DNA of 64,000 nt from Atriophallophorus winterbourni (GCA_013407085.1 JACCGJ010012510.1:1-64000), one strand, 5' to 3'; counted from the first letter of the stretch, positions 23,035 to 36,200 are shown. A program made the numbers and translations. The notes: generated from the letters alone by a model not told the origin.

Positions 23035-23625
23035 TTGTAACTAAACCAACACTGCCTTTACAAATGCAGCACGTGTCCTCAATCTACTCAAAATGATATT
23101 TGAGGAAATGTTCGCCCAAAATATTTCCACAGATCATGAATACAAACTGAGAACATTCATGGAATACGCTGTGCAGTCATGATAGATAGATAGATGTAGA
23201 ACTTATGTAATGTATTTATCAGCGCACGATAAAACTAGTTCTCAGCATCCAATTCAAGATTTACGAAGTACGGTTAGCACACATAAATTTGTTCAACATC
23301 CCTATCGGTAAATCATAGCAGACATTATTCTAATTTATACAATATTTCATACCGAAAAACATCCCTATTCATGCTAACGGATACGCGGAATAGTCTGACC
23401 AATGGTTATATGCTGGTCGTAACCTATTCACGCCTAAATTGTGTAATGGATTTTTTATTCTGTCTGTGTCTTTTACTTGCACAGTTTACCTTCTACCATT
23501 GCTCACTCCATCAGCTTGCATGACTTCAAAACCAAATGAGACTATTTTTGGGGAATTATTCGTTTCCCGACTACTTATATACTGCTAAATCAAATTGCTT
23601 AATTTATTTTATACAAAACTATACT
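23035..23625 (+). mobile_element. CR1-like LINE 3' fragment
   Basis: 'actgcctttacaaatgcagcacgtgtcctcaat' and 'atacgctgtgcagtc' match the copies at 27.15 and 14.3 kb at DNA level. No continuous frame remains. Confidence 0.6.
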
Positions 23626-23629
23626 TGAG

Positions 23630-23800
23630 TGCCACTGTTGCATAGGGTTCGTACAACGATCCACGATGTTCAAACACAGAATCACATAGTGATTCCTGGT
23701 GAAGCACTCAAGGCGCTTATGGATTGACCAAAGTAATGTGTTGCTCTGGGGGATGTAAGTGAGACATCACTTTGTGTTCATGCACTAATATTTTACTTTT
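23630..23800 (+). repeat. Dispersed repeat R2, copy 2
   Basis: 'tgccactgttgcatagggttcgtacaacga' and 'aatcacatagtgattcctgg' recur near 9330 and 41400. Confidence 0.5.
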
Positions 23801-24159
23801 CACAAACCTATGATTATTAATGAGCTTGTTGCTTTTTAGACCATTACAAACCTTGAATTATTTGAATGTCGTATGCTAGCAAAGTTTCTCATGCGAGTAC
23901 AGATGTATAGACATCGACCAGATATGGTCAAAATTGTAAGAATATACGACTGTTCATTTTCGTTATACTGTACTTAAATACTTTAAAACTCAGCTTGGTA
24001 AAAATGTAGGTTTGAATTGGAGAAGGATTACGATCACCAAAAATGTTGCTAAAATAAGCTCACCGTTTCACGAGGATTGAAAAGCTGTCGACTTTTCAAG
24101 AAATAATGTGTTACGTGCGCTATGAATAAAACAACGTAGAATTATTCTATGCCATCTGA

Positions 24160-24596
24160 TACATTTTAGGTACAGCTCTTCCGTGTCTTCGAATGACGCT
24201 CAACCAAACGAAAATCCAATAAATCCAGAAGATAAGAACGCAACTAGATCAGATAACGCTAAATTACCATCAGCTTCGTGTCCCCCAGCGAAGAGAAGCC
24301 CCCGAAAATACTTGTGTGTAATGTTCAGCCAAATTGCTTCAAACTTCTGTTCGAATCCAACCCAATCGGATCGAACGATTTCACGGGAACGTACTGAAGG
24401 TGTTGGCAGACTGCAATCAAGTCCCAGCTTGTTGGATGGGACGCAATTATTACGCGGCAAGCGTGAAAATTTCACCATCATTCGACTATCCTGGCATCGT
24501 CACAAGAATATGAATAATGGTCTTTATTTTGGAAAACCAACTCCGCGAACTTTAGGCTCAGATGCGCGTAATTCCAAGACAGGTGTTTCCTTCTGA
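24160..24596 (+). CDS. Unrecognised open frame, possible exon or retrocopy
   Basis: A frame with no stop from about 24160 to 24596, in a patch richer in G+C than its surroundings. An acceptor-like ttttag lies just before it at 24164-24169. The protein is hydrophilic (many S, N, P and R; segments such as NPTQSDRTISRERTEGVGR), without membrane segments or a domain I know. A 93-codon frame also runs antisense, as expected when composition rather than coding keeps stops away. It may be an exon, a processed pseudogene or a transposon piece. Confidence 0.25.
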
Positions 24597-25094
24597 CATC
24601 AGTTTTGTCTCTAAAAAATTGATTAGGCGACATATTAACAAGTTTGGCCGATAATCGGACTCGAAAACACCAAGCTTATCTGTTAAAAGCACGTGTTGTG
24701 CATTTACTATTTAGCTCATCCCGCTTCAGTAACGATTGTTCAGGTCATTCACTCTCATTCAGTGAAGAGAAAGTTTAAGTTCAATAGGTTCTAATGTGAT
24801 GTAAAGAATACACGGACTCTTTGTAGCATCTTAGCACTCAACTTGCGATCACTTGCTGATTCTATATTTCCACATCGCGGTTGGTTGCACTGAAAATGCG
24901 TAGCTGTGATTTCACAGTTTAAAATCTAGTGTACAATTCTTCCGTTGTTTTACGCATCAGTATAACCACACTGGATGTCTTCGCCTGATAAAGGCAAACA
25001 GCTCGAAACCACCAGTGGAGGAATCGAGCAGCACAATACGTCGGCCGAACTCCGCATCATTAGCGTTTGAACCGAAATCCGATTCATCAGTGTT

Positions 25095-25400
25095 TTTCAA
25101 GTTCATCGTTGTGACACAGTCAGTGCCGCCTGCGGAGGCTTGGTTACGTCTACAGAATGGAAAATGGTGGTATTCCAAAGATCTACTCTATGGTGAGTTG
25201 CATTCAGGAAGTTGACGTTAGGGCAGACCGCACTTGAGGTACCAAGACCTTCGCAATAGAGATATGAAAGGTCTTGGCATTGATCCTGATCCCGCATCTG
25301 ACAGTTTAGTCATTCAAAAAGCTATAGAACATGAAAATTATGTGATTGTGTTGTACATCCATGGTCAACATCGACCCTAGCCGGCCAAAATCAACAGTAA
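25095..25400 (+). mobile_element. LINE 3'-tail fragment, internally deleted
   Basis: Matches 62040-62480: the RLQNGKWWYSKDLLYGELHS block (compare VYRMENGCIPKDLLYGAL), then GLGIDPD. It jumps directly to DSLVIQKAIEH, missing about 170 bp present in the 62-kb copy. Confidence 0.65.
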
Positions 25401-25735
25401 TCAATAGAATTGTAAAATCTATAAAGTCTAGCATTGTAAAAGGCGAAGGATTTATCCGCAAATGAGGAGACACCAGAGTGCATTGTGTTTTACATATTGC
25501 GAAATATGGTTTGCCGTGTAACCATCTTATTAATATCAGTAATGTTTTGTAATCGCATTATATGATAATTAATTTGTGTCAGGTTAAATCTTATCAATTG
25601 ATTGTATAAATGCGTATCTGTCTAGACAGCATAGAAAGCCGACTCATCGACCATCAGTGATTATTCTTCTACAATCAAGGGGAGTGGCATCGTCACTTAC
25701 CAAAGTCGTAATAAAACATTTTGCCAGATTTTTCA
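25401..25735. other. No feature recognised
   Basis: Spacer between a LINE tail and a MITE. Confidence 0.4.
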
Positions 25736-25737
25736 GC

Positions 25738-25853
25738 GCAGTGTGAACATACACTATTCATACATAAGGCGCACCGGAATTTAAGGCTCACTGCTGATTT
25801 TTCGTACAAATTCGTGTTTTTATGTGCGCCTTATGGTCCGAAAAATAGGGTAC
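25738..25853 (-). mobile_element. Short hairpin MITE-like element, copy 1
   Basis: Same element as 36100-36215. On the - strand it begins TACCCTATTTTTCGGACC, then ATAAGGCGCACATAAAAAC, and ends with a partial inverted copy (CATAAGGCGCACCGGAA on the + strand). Repeats with this TTTTTCGGACTATAAGGCGCAC core are familiar from many animal genomes as noncoding DNA elements. Confidence 0.6.
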
Positions 25854-25859
25854 TACGAA

Positions 25860-26860
25860 TTTTGGTATGGAAGCAAATTGGAAGCGATAATGTAAAATAC
25901 GGAATCACGACTCTCGTAAGAGAGCATTGTATGCAGTTACAAGGAACTTGTTTAAGAGAGTGGAAAAGAATCATGAGCTTCTATAAAAAATAGTAAATGA
26001 GCGATAAAATATCAAACCAGGCGTATTTTCTGTACAAGACTCTAATGGTTTGACTCACTCTTGCCCAAGATACCTCCGAGGATTTAGCAACTTCTTGCTC
26101 ACTTGTCTACAAGAATTAGCCATATCAGGTTTTACGAAATTTGCCTCGTTAGGAATTTTAAAGAGAAATGAATGTTAATGAATATACAGTTGGGCAGGAA
26201 CTTTGTCAAATATACAAAAAGTCGTCTCCTGGAGTGGGCAAAATGAGTAACCATTTAACCTGCTAAATGTGAAATGCTGCAGCCTGGAGAATCTCGGCAC
26301 CGCACGTATCAGCTTGACTCGCAAGATCTAGTCTGGACCACCGCAGTAAAAGATATCGGTAAATGGGTGTCGCTAGAACCTTAAGACTGGACATCCTTGC
26401 CGGAAAATGCACAATAAATCCTGCCGTGTCTTGAGTCTTCGAAAATAGGATTTTCGACCTTACCTCGGTTAATTCTATGTATGTACGTCCTATTATGGAA
26501 TATTCGATCCAAGCTTGGGCACCATGGCTGAGGAACGATATCGAACTACTTGACATGATTTATCATCGTCCGACAAATTTGCCTTTCACAGAACGAATGT
26601 TAAAACTAAATCTGCACGATTTTAACCAACGACGGATAGGGAGTAAACTTATGTTGACATTCACTTAGAAATTTTGCCTAATGAAATCACACGCTCAAAA
26701 ACTTTTGCGGTTTTCCATTCTAAACTGGATGAGTAAATGAAGAACCATGCGGTATGTGACTGTCCCTATTGATTTTATAATTTTACTTAGTATACCTGTC
26801 ATCCTCAGGTTATTGTTAACCTTGATGCATTTTCTGCCATAAAAGTTTCTGAGTTCTGAG
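25860..26860 (+). mobile_element. CR1-like LINE fragment with internal deletion
   Basis: Opens with the pre-RT block (ITTLVREHCMQLQGTCLREW, compare VTSLIREDKYYHHWKL at 16.2 kb), then KPGVFSVQDSNGLTH in another frame. It skips most of the RT and resumes at 26477 with YVRPIMEYSIQAWAPWL. Stops are frequent. Confidence 0.65.
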
Positions 26861-26869
26861 TTATGGAAT

Positions 26870-27810
26870 ACCAAAACTTATCCGATGTAGAATTCCGTTA
26901 TTTGCGGACGCTATGTATATTGAGTTGCCTCTGCAGCCAGAAAACTGTCTGCAATTACAAGAATTTCTTGATACACTTCACAACTGGTCGTTGAAAAAAC
27001 AATCTTCCATTTAACTTCAACAAATGCAGGATCATGAGTGTGGGGAATGGAATAGATTTCACATATCCTAACAAATTGCAGTGAATAAAAAGTTATGATT
27101 ATATGGAAATCCTCCAGTGTAAAAAACCTCACTTTAATCTAACACAGCCTTTACAAATGCAACACTTGTCCTCAGTTCATTCACACTGTTATTTGTGAAA
27201 TTATCTCCCAAGATATTTCCCATGATCATGAATACATACTGGAGACCATTAATGGAATACTCTGTGCAGGCATGTTCTATGTGGCTCAAAAAGTATGTAG
27301 TACTTATACAGAGAATCTACCAGCGCTCAACAAAACTTGTTTTTAGCATCCGAAACATGACTTATATTGAAACGATAGCTCATTTGAATGCTTTAAACTT
27401 TCCCTATCATACTTCGCGTCATACTTTCCCTTATCTTTCATCAAAAATGTTTCATACCCTAAACCATTGCTTACTGAATTTATTCACACAAAAGGCTACG
27501 ATAAATTATCGGACCCATGAATATATGCTGGAGGTACACAATTCCCGCTTACCTGTAGAAGGTATTTTTATTCTGTCCGTGTCTGTTTTACATGGGGCAG
27601 TTTTCCTTCTCAGTAGACTAGCTCGCATGACTTTACAACGAAATTAGACGAATGTTTATCGAATAATTCGTTACCCGAATACGTACGCACTGTGTAATCT
27701 AACTACTCATCTTGTTTTTATACACGTACATTTTATAACTTCTATCATCCTATGGTTATTTCTCTGCTTGTTGCTTTTAAGACCATTGGATACATTGAAT
27801 AATCTTGAAT
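26870..27810 (+). mobile_element. CR1-like LINE 3' part
   Basis: 27195-27647 stays open through the thumb and tail (YWRPLMEYSVQACSMWLKKY, IYQRSTKLVFSIRNMTYIET, EVHNSRLPVEGIFI). The upstream part 26870-27190 carries degraded RT, and the 3' end carries TTGAATAATCTTGAATA. It is closely related to the fragment at 14-14.9 kb. Confidence 0.7.
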
Positions 27811-27849
27811 AAGATCACTTATTATCCGCTGTTAGGCGAATTAGGTAGA

Positions 27850-28570
27850 TTTAGCATCGACATTCGCTACGTGAAAATACAATTTCTGTAACCGCGAAAC
27901 AACATGTTTGCGTGATAGTGCATCCTGCCAAGCTGTTCTGCATCATTTCTAAGCCATGGTGTCCAGGAGTGGAATGAATAATAGATAACAGGACGTACAT
28001 ATGTATTAAGTAACTTGGATAAGATTTCGAGCGTTGAACGATTAAATATCCTCATTTTCAGACCCAAGATACGGCGTGCTTTATGATACACTGTTCCGCA
28101 TCGATGTCCTGCCTTGAGTTTACATCACACATAGATACAAAGATGGTTTTATGCGTAGTCCAGACGCAGCATTTTACATTTCGCAAGATTACATGGCAAC
28201 TCGTTTGTATATGATTAATTCTATAAGGAAACCTGTCCCTGTTGCAATGCTATACGGTCGGTAATAGTCTTGACACGTTTCCGTATTTTAATATAATTTG
28301 TAAACGTTTTCATTTTCAACCAAATATCCTCCCCTACATCCATATTGTTTAAGACGAGCACAGGTCCAAGCACCAAATCCCTGCAGAACTCCTCTCGTGA
28401 TGTAAATTCTTCTAGAGTGGGCTCTGACAACGTGAAGTTGGACATGTCTATCAGCAAGATAGTCCCTTATCCAATTCAGCAACATTCCCTTTAAATCATA
28501 AGCATCAAGCAGTTTGATCAAACTGCCGTGGTTGTCTTTATCGAATGATCGATGCAGCAAGCATGTATAT
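27850..28570 (-). mobile_element. CR1-like LINE fragment, antisense
   Basis: On the - strand, RT pieces in two frames: 28560-28288 (LLNWIRDYLADRHVQLHVV, followed by GVLQG, the GVPQG motif) and 28091-27867 (ARRILGLKMRIF, LLNTYVRPVIYYSFHSW). The order is correct for a CR1 RT but the YADD region is broken. Confidence 0.7.
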
Positions 28571-29100
28571 CATCAATATCGTCTAGTTTTTTTATCCAAA
28601 CATCGTATTTTGTAAGAAGGTTCGATAAAAGCAACGATTGTTTTGATACCCGTGTTGTCCTGCGGTTAAAATATTTAGGTTTTCAAAAGGTTATTGTTTG
28701 CTTTATTAATTTAGATATTACTGGAAGTTGCGTTACTGGTCTACATCATGCTGGATCGATGGGGAACTGAAAACCTTGAATGAAGCTTTGTGAAAACAGA
28801 CGAAATATGGATCTGAAGACTGCAGATCTCTGAAAGACTATTTTTATACAAACCAACAGATTGTTGGGCTTCTTTAGAAACCTATTTATAATATTCTCGC
28901 TGTGGGATGGCAGCACTTAAAAGTATGTCGTAGAGGCTTTGATGCCTAGCTGAATAAAGATTTCGGTTTTTAACCAAAGCTATCATTGAATGCCAAATTT
29001 AGTGAGAAGAGTTCGTAATAGTCTGTCTATGACTATTACCAAAAGTAAAATGTTGAGATGTTATTGTTGGCTTATTTTGTTGATAAAGACCTTGGAAGTA
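28571..29100. other. Unassigned, probably old LINE sequence
   Basis: A 72-codon + strand frame at 28552-28770 is probably the antisense side of the adjoining CR1-like RT. The rest is featureless. Confidence 0.35.
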
Positions 29101-29104
29101 CATT

Positions 29105-29420
29105 AAAATCGTTTGATTTTTCATGATCAACAGTTTTTTGAATGACTAAACATTTCGATTAAGGAGGAACAATTTCGCTCGCAGCGCCGGCAGTGATAGT
29201 CAGTAATCTGTCGATCAGCGTCAGTTGAACGCCGGCGGCGTGATCTGCGTTCAGCAGCCAAGTGCTGTATTTGCCCCTACCCAGCTTGCAGAATACGCTT
29301 TACACAATATCTCCAATGTTCACGGTCAAGAGCAAGTTCTTCCGAACTCGCTGGGTCAACACCACGATAATACATGGCTTGTTGAGTTTTGGCGCATTAA
29401 GATTCAATCCATGATCCAAT
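29105..29420 (-). mobile_element. LINE 3'-tail fragment, antisense
   Basis: Reverse complement of the 62.2-62.5 kb tail: 'gccggcggcgtgatctgcgttcagcagcc' and 'ggaggaacaatttcgctcgcagcg' appear in the expected inverted order. Confidence 0.7.
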
Positions 29421-30140
29421 TTGGGCGAAACAGAGGCCAGGTTCTTTCATAACAAAGCATGGAAGTCTAAAGCGTGCATTGAGTCTGTAGAAATAACTTC
29501 AGCTTGTGCACTATAAGATGCTGATTTAGAATCCTTTTAGTTTCTATCAATGGTTCTCTTGATCTCATCATATATACCATGAAAAACTTCAGTATGGAGA
29601 GCGTTTTGGATAATGAGGCTATTTTCTGTCCAATAGTCTTGTGGACATCATCTCGCAGTCTGTTGCTCCTTATTTCTAGCTGTTCTTAAAAGTCGTAAGA
29701 TGTCATCTGTTACCATAAACCGTTTAATACAATTATTCCTTGGATTTAAGTATGACATGCTTCATTAAACAAAATGATTCATGCTACTAATTTTTCAATA
29801 TAAAAATAAGCGACCATCCTCTACAAAGCGTTGATTTGTTGATTTTCTCTAGCAATCGATATTATTATAGATAGCCTAATTTGAGTGTCTACTTTTCTAA
29901 CTATAAGACCATCTGCTCCGTTTATTCATACGAAGATTCGAAAAGTTAATGGAAATCGTTAGTGTTTTGACCTCGTGGATGTCGCATAATTGTGCTCATT
30001 CACCTGAATTGTACTTTAACAACAATCTTTTGTGCTTTGTGACGTCGTACTTTATCGCGCGACGTGAGATCCAAGTTGCTAAGAGACAACAAAAGGCAGC
30101 TTGACCCGAATTTTTTTGAGAATTGGTTGGATGGAGTGAC
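29421..30140. other. Upstream region of the + strand gene
   Basis: No repeat recognised. It contains short A+T blocks and ends in the TATA-like element at 30141. Confidence 0.4.
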
Positions 30141-30148
30141 TATATATA
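30141..30148 (+). promoter_or_regulatory. TATA-box candidate
   Basis: TATATATA lies 51 bp before the ATG of the signal-peptide exon at 30192, a spacing that allows a start site with a very short 5' leader. Simple TA runs are common in this DNA, so support is positional only. Confidence 0.4.
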
Positions 30149-30191
30149 CGTAAGTAATTTCTTCTGATCCTCGCATACGTATTTCGAAATA

Positions 30192-30252
30192 ATGGCGTTC
30201 GTTCAAATATTCTCTTTCACGCTAATCATATATACCGGGGTGTTCAGTCTGA
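30192..30252 (+). CDS. Exon 1: signal peptide
   Basis: ATG opens 20 codons (MAFVQIFSF...YTGVFSL) and one base, then the donor TGA|GTAAGT. The hydrophobic core, without charges, is typical of a cleaved signal peptide. Without splicing the frame stops after two more codons. The split codon A|AA (Lys) joins exon 2 across an intron of about 5.6 kb that holds an RTE LINE and a Gypsy fragment. Confidence 0.7.
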
Positions 30253-33200
30253 GTAAGTGACCTTTCTATTTTAAATCACTTCAAATGATGTTACGATCAC
30301 CAGTGGTACAGAAAATGACCTAAGCAATTTTTTACTCCACCCCATCACCACTTATCACGAAAATTAAACGTGACAAGATTTAGGAGTTTTTTATATTATT
30401 ACTTATATTATTGTCAATAATTATATTATTATTTTGATTTCGATTTTGATTTATATTATAACTTGGAATGGTAGTCATACAGGATATAAAATTGACTCAC
30501 TTTTTTGCGACTCGATAAGTAAGAAAGAATATTACTGACTGCAACTAATTAGAGGGGAACATACCTTCTCTTCCGTTCGATGTCGACCTTGGATATTTAA
30601 TATAAGCATATGATTTTTTCATGCTCGACAGCTTTTTGAATGAAAAAGCAGTCCGATTCGGGAGGAATAATCTTACCCGCAGCGCTACGCCGTACTCGGT
30701 CGATTGGCGAAGCAACAGTGTATCTTGAGTTAGATCTCTTTGAATTATCTTAGTGATATCGAAACTGCCTCCTCAGGGTAATATGAATTGTATTCTTTGA
30801 AAAGATTAACCATTTAGTGAACGTCTCGAAGTGATGGATTTCTCTGTTTTTGAACTGGTAATATCGCTACTATACACAAAATCATAGGTACTCTAGCATC
30901 ATAATGTGTCAGTAGGAGATCAAAATTTAGGACTTACTTTATTCGTTCAAACGACTGCTGTATTTCGTTCAACCACTCCAACTTAGTGGTCTTTGTCAGT
31001 AGATTATCAAGTGGCATTAATAGTTAATACATCTCAGGTACAAAGTTTTGAAAGTAAATGCTTGCTTAATCCCTTTAGTTCCTGGAGGAACATAGGGCCT
31101 TAACAACTTTTCTCCAGTTTTGTCTGTCCATAGCAGCCAGTTTGATGTGGTTCCCGTTAAGTCCACACTTGCTGATTTTCTCTTCACACGAGCGCTTCCT
31201 TGATAACACTCGGCGTCCGATCCGTCTCTTTACGATTGGGTTCCATGCCAGAGCATAACGCTTGATGCCATCATATGGTTTCCGCAAGGTGTGCACAACC
31301 CAATCTCCAATTTCTTCTACGGATCTGCTGGGCAATCGGGTCCTCACCAGCAATGTACCACAGGTCTTGATTCCTTATCTTTTTTGGCCATTATACCCAA
31401 ATAATTCGAGGAAGGCAATTATTGTAGAATGATAACAAGCGGCCAGAAGACTTCGCTGTCATCTGCCAGGTTTCCGATCCATAGAGTAGCACGGTTTTGA
31501 CGTTGATTCTAAATATACGGAGTTTTGTGCGTTTTGATAGAACCTTCGACTCCCAAATGGGTTTCAAAGCTATGAAAGCGGATCTTGCTTTGCCGATTCT
31601 GGCGACTATGTCTTCGCCCGTGCCATCACTTATTAAAACAAGGCTGCCGAGGTAGACGAATTGCGTGACGTCTTTAACTGCTTTACAATTGATGGTGATT
31701 GATTGGTGTTCATCAGTTAATACACGGAGGACTTCTGTTTTTTCGACATTCACGCCTAGTCCTGCATATGAAGCAAAGTTGCTAGTCTATCTGTCTTTTT
31801 CTGAAGACGTTGGGGGTCACGTGATATCAAGCAGACATCATCAGCGTATTCCAGATGCTACAAATGCTCGGATTCCTCCCAATCGATACCGTTACTCTCA
31901 CCTTTCACTGTCTGTTCCATTATTCAGTCTATTACCAACAGAAAAATCATTGGGGACAACAGGCATCCCTGGTGGACGCCAGTCTCAACTGCAAATGGAT
32001 CGTTCAGTCTTCCGTTGCGAATTACCTGACGGGAGGCAACTTCATACGGCTGCTTTATCAGGTTTATGTACAGCGGTTGGACCTCATAGTGTGGCAAAAG
32101 CTTCCGTATGAATTCGCGGTCCACACTGTCAAAGGCTTTCTCAAGATCTATGAAGTTGAGGCAAAGAGGCGATTGCCATTCAATGCTTTGTTCAATTATT
32201 ATGCGGAGGGTCGCAATTTGGTCGATACCAGACTTTTGTTTTCTGAAGCCCGATTGCTCTGACCGTAACACTTGATCAATAATGTCGCGCAAACGCAGAA
32301 GGATGATGCGTGTAATCACTTTACTGGGAACTGAGAGCAGCATGATACCTCGCCACTTTTTTTGCATAGCCTTGCTTTGGAAGTTTGACCAAATGACATC
32401 TCTTCCAATCATTTGGGATCCGTCTTTCTGAACGGATTTTCTGCTGCATAGGAAGTAACTATCAGCCGAGGTGTCCAAATCAGCTATCGGAGCTTCTGGT
32501 GAAATCCCATCTGGACCTGGTGCTTTGCCATTCTTCAGCGATTTTAAGGCCAAAGGATCTCATTTCGACCGGGATGATCGGTGTTTACGCCTAGCGAATT
32601 CGCTGCAGGTAGGATATCAGTGAGTGAAGTAGGTGCTCGTCGATTTAGGAGTTCCTTGAAGTTCTCCATCCATCGCTTTCTTTGCGCCGATTCCTGACTG
32701 ACAAGGTTACCTTCACCGTCCTTTACTATTTTGCCGTAATGTATTTTTCTTCCTGATAGGGTTCTAGTAATGCTGTAAACGGTGTTGAGGTCTCTCTTCC
32801 ATTTATTGGGAGTTCAGGTGTTAACTTTTTGAGCGTTTTAAATCTGTTTTTTAGTGAGATTGAGAAAATCTCTCTTGTACGCTCTTCCTTTAGTTTCTGC
32901 CTGTGATACTCTACACCTGGCCGACTGCCGGTTTAGTAGAAAGCTTAACTTCATTTTAAGAGTGACCATTAGAACGTAGGGGTCTGAAGCAACATCCGCA
33001 CCTCGCATTATGCGTGTATCAAGAAGACTATGTCTCCGTTTTCGTGAAATCGATAGGTGATCGATTAATTTGGCAGTAGCACCATCAGGTGATATCCAGT
33101 TGCCATTGTTAATGTTACGGTGATGAAAGATGCTGCCTCCGAAGACCAGAACGTTGAGCGCGCAAAAATCTTCGAAAACTTCAACATTCTCATTCATTCT

Positions 33201-36200
33201 ATCTAAGGCATGCGTATGCATCACAGATTTTCTCCCTGTGTTGTCTGGACCCAATTTCGTGTTCATGTCACCCATCAAAATCTTGATATCTCGCTTGTGT
33301 GTCTTGTCTAAGACAGACTGCAGACGCACGTAAAATTCTTCTTTCGACTCAAGGCTAGCATTGTTTGTGGGCGCATAACTTTGAATTAACGTCACATTTC
33401 TCCCCTCGGAGTTGAATCTGGCTGTGATCATCCGTGAGTCAACGGGTTTCCATCCTATGAGAGCGCCTGCAGCTATTGGGGAAAGCATAATGGCGACGCC
33501 TTCTGAATGACTATGGTTCTCATCTTCATGACCTGAGTAAATAATCCGTTCCCCAGATGTCAAAACCAAGATACCAGATCCATTCCATCTACTTTCACAT
33601 ATTCCCAGCAGTTGTATACCATACTTTTTCATTTCTTTCGTGACCTGTGAAGCCTTACCGGTCTCATACATCGTACGGACGTTCCATGTGGCAATCTTTT
33701 TTGTTGCTTTTATCGACAGAAGATTCATCTTATGACTGGCTTCCGGTGGTCTTTCACCAGTCTGCTTCATTTTTACCTCATATGAAGTTTCTTCTCGATT
33801 CAAGCATGGCGATGTTACTTTGGTATGAAATATTGCTTTGGTTTCAGTAGCGGTTTGAGATTTGTACAGAGTGGGGTTGCTGACCCGCGTCTAACCCTCC
33901 TCCTTTTGCAGACGGGTTTGGGACCGTCCTCGGCGGAGTTTTGTGATTGTGTAATCCGCAGTAGGCGGAGGTTTGGAATCAGGGTTTCCATCCCCTAGAT
34001 GGACTGCCCTCCCAGGCTAACGAGCTCCATCTACTCGTAACGACCTGGGTTTGAGGCGCCAGTCACCCGCCTTCGCCGCTTCTCCTGTCACGAGCAGGCC
34101 AGGAGTTGGGCTTCGGTTGTCAGAGGCTATTTGAGACGCACGTCGTATGGGAGAATTTTGTAAGTAGCGGAAGCTTATCCCCACCACCACCCCCGGCTGT
34201 GACAACTTTAGAAACCGAAAGTAAATAAACAAACCTAAAATGCACTGTAGGGTTATTTTGTTAGGAGGCGGCAGTATTTTTTTATGGAAGCAATCTTCAA
34301 GAAATCTGGCCTTCTGTCCATACTATCCATGACTCTTTTGAAATAAGAATTCCGAAGCATATCGTTGAACGCATTTTACACTTCACATGAAATCCGAATT
34401 CAGCTAGCTGTTTAAAAACGTCCTCTGATTGTTTAAAATGCCTACGTTTTGTGCGGCTGTCAAAAATCAAGTTACTAAGAAATGTCATCGCATAACCAAG
34501 ACCTGTTAGCATTGTATGCATCATTTGACTCCAATGGAAGTCGATTGTAGCGATTTAGACCGTGGAATTCGACTTGTACGTATGCATCAGATAAGTCTAT
34601 CTTAGAAAAACTTGTCCAAATTCAGAATCGCAAATAAATCTTTTGAAATTGGTAGTGGTTATCGATGAGTTTTCACTGCGTCATTCAATCGCGTTGAACA
34701 CTCAACACATATTTGCAGGTCTCCGTTTTATTTTCTTATAATTAGAATTACGCTGCCCACGCAGATTGAGAGACAGGTTTTATAACCCCTATGCCTTCTA
34801 ATATATGCGACAATGCGGTACCGGTTTTGATCGAAGCATGTGAGGCTGAAAATACTGAGCTAAATCTCAAGTGAATATATAAAACTTCTGTTGTATTGTT
34901 AGAGAGACCGTGTGTGTTTGAGAATACTTGAGGGTGTGTTCATCAAATGGGAAATGATGGAGGATTGGTTCAAGTTACCTGTCAATGAAACATTATAATA
35001 CGAACATGAAGGTTTGCTGACACCAGACGGTTCGCAAACATCCAAAATTTGAAATTTCCATTCTAATCCAGTCGATTCCGAGTAAATTAAAAAAAATCGA
35101 GGTCAGTCATTTAACAATAACCGTTAGAATGAATACTACGAAAGGAAAGGTTACATTAGAGATTACTCAGAAATCTGAACTGTTCACCAGAAGCTGATCC
35201 GGCAGTGTAGGTTGTTTCATTCTTATTTCGGGCATTCTGATCGTTGTCATGTTGCATTTGATATTATTGTTATGTCAGAGGCCGTATCTAGTTGTTGTTT
35301 AATTAAGATCCCATTGATATGAATGCATATGTATTTCCTTTGTGTCGTTGCGTACACACCGGTAGTTGTGAACTCCATGTTTGAAATGCTTCCGTTTCTT
35401 GTGCTATTCGTTTTATTTGTTACGTCACACTTTCCCTATATGACTAAGAACTACTCAAGTCTGACATACGTGTTTCTCATATATGCATATCCGTCAGTAG
35501 TTAAACATTCCACAGTGCAAGCATGCACTTGCTCTGAGATCTCTCAATGTGGGAAACAATATTTCTGCAATTGTAAGAACTGGGATGGACTGTTACCCCA
35601 TCCGTAGGTAAGAGAGTAACACAACCACAACCATAACCGAATTGAATGTGAGGATGAATATCAAAAATTCTGCACAATGAAATGTTGTCACTCTTGTTAT
35701 GTCAAATCGATTCTCATGTCATGCAGCTTAAATTATTTTTCCTTCACTCTTTATGCCTTAACAATATTCACACTGGTGTGATCATGTAAACAAATCCCAT
35801 TGTATGAAATCATGTTTCCAAAATAAACGAAATATTTTCATCTTTACAGAAGTACAGGATGCATATCTTGTAGATGATCATACAATCACGATTCCCCTGG
35901 GAAACGAATTCAATAGCAATGAACCGTGGTCTGCATACAAATGGAAAATCGATCCACCGTTTCCCCATAATATTAATGTTACCCGCAACAAGGTGACACC
36001 TTTTATATATTACTTCATGTATTTACTTTATATATAAAGTACTATATATATATATATATTTGGAATAAATATGTGGAATATAACTGCCAAATAAATGTTC
36101 ACACTGTGAACACACACTATTCATACATAAAACGCACCGTAATATAAGGCTCACTGCCGATTTTTCGTGAAAATTAGTGTTTTTATGTGCGCCTTATAGT

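Noticed and set aside
35323..35607. 94-codon frame with hydrophobic start and Cys-rich end, followed by GTAAGAGAG
   Set aside because: The TAG stop precedes the donor in frame, and no upstream acceptor keeps the whole frame in phase with exon 1. Only the inner 57-bp candidate is kept, at low confidence.
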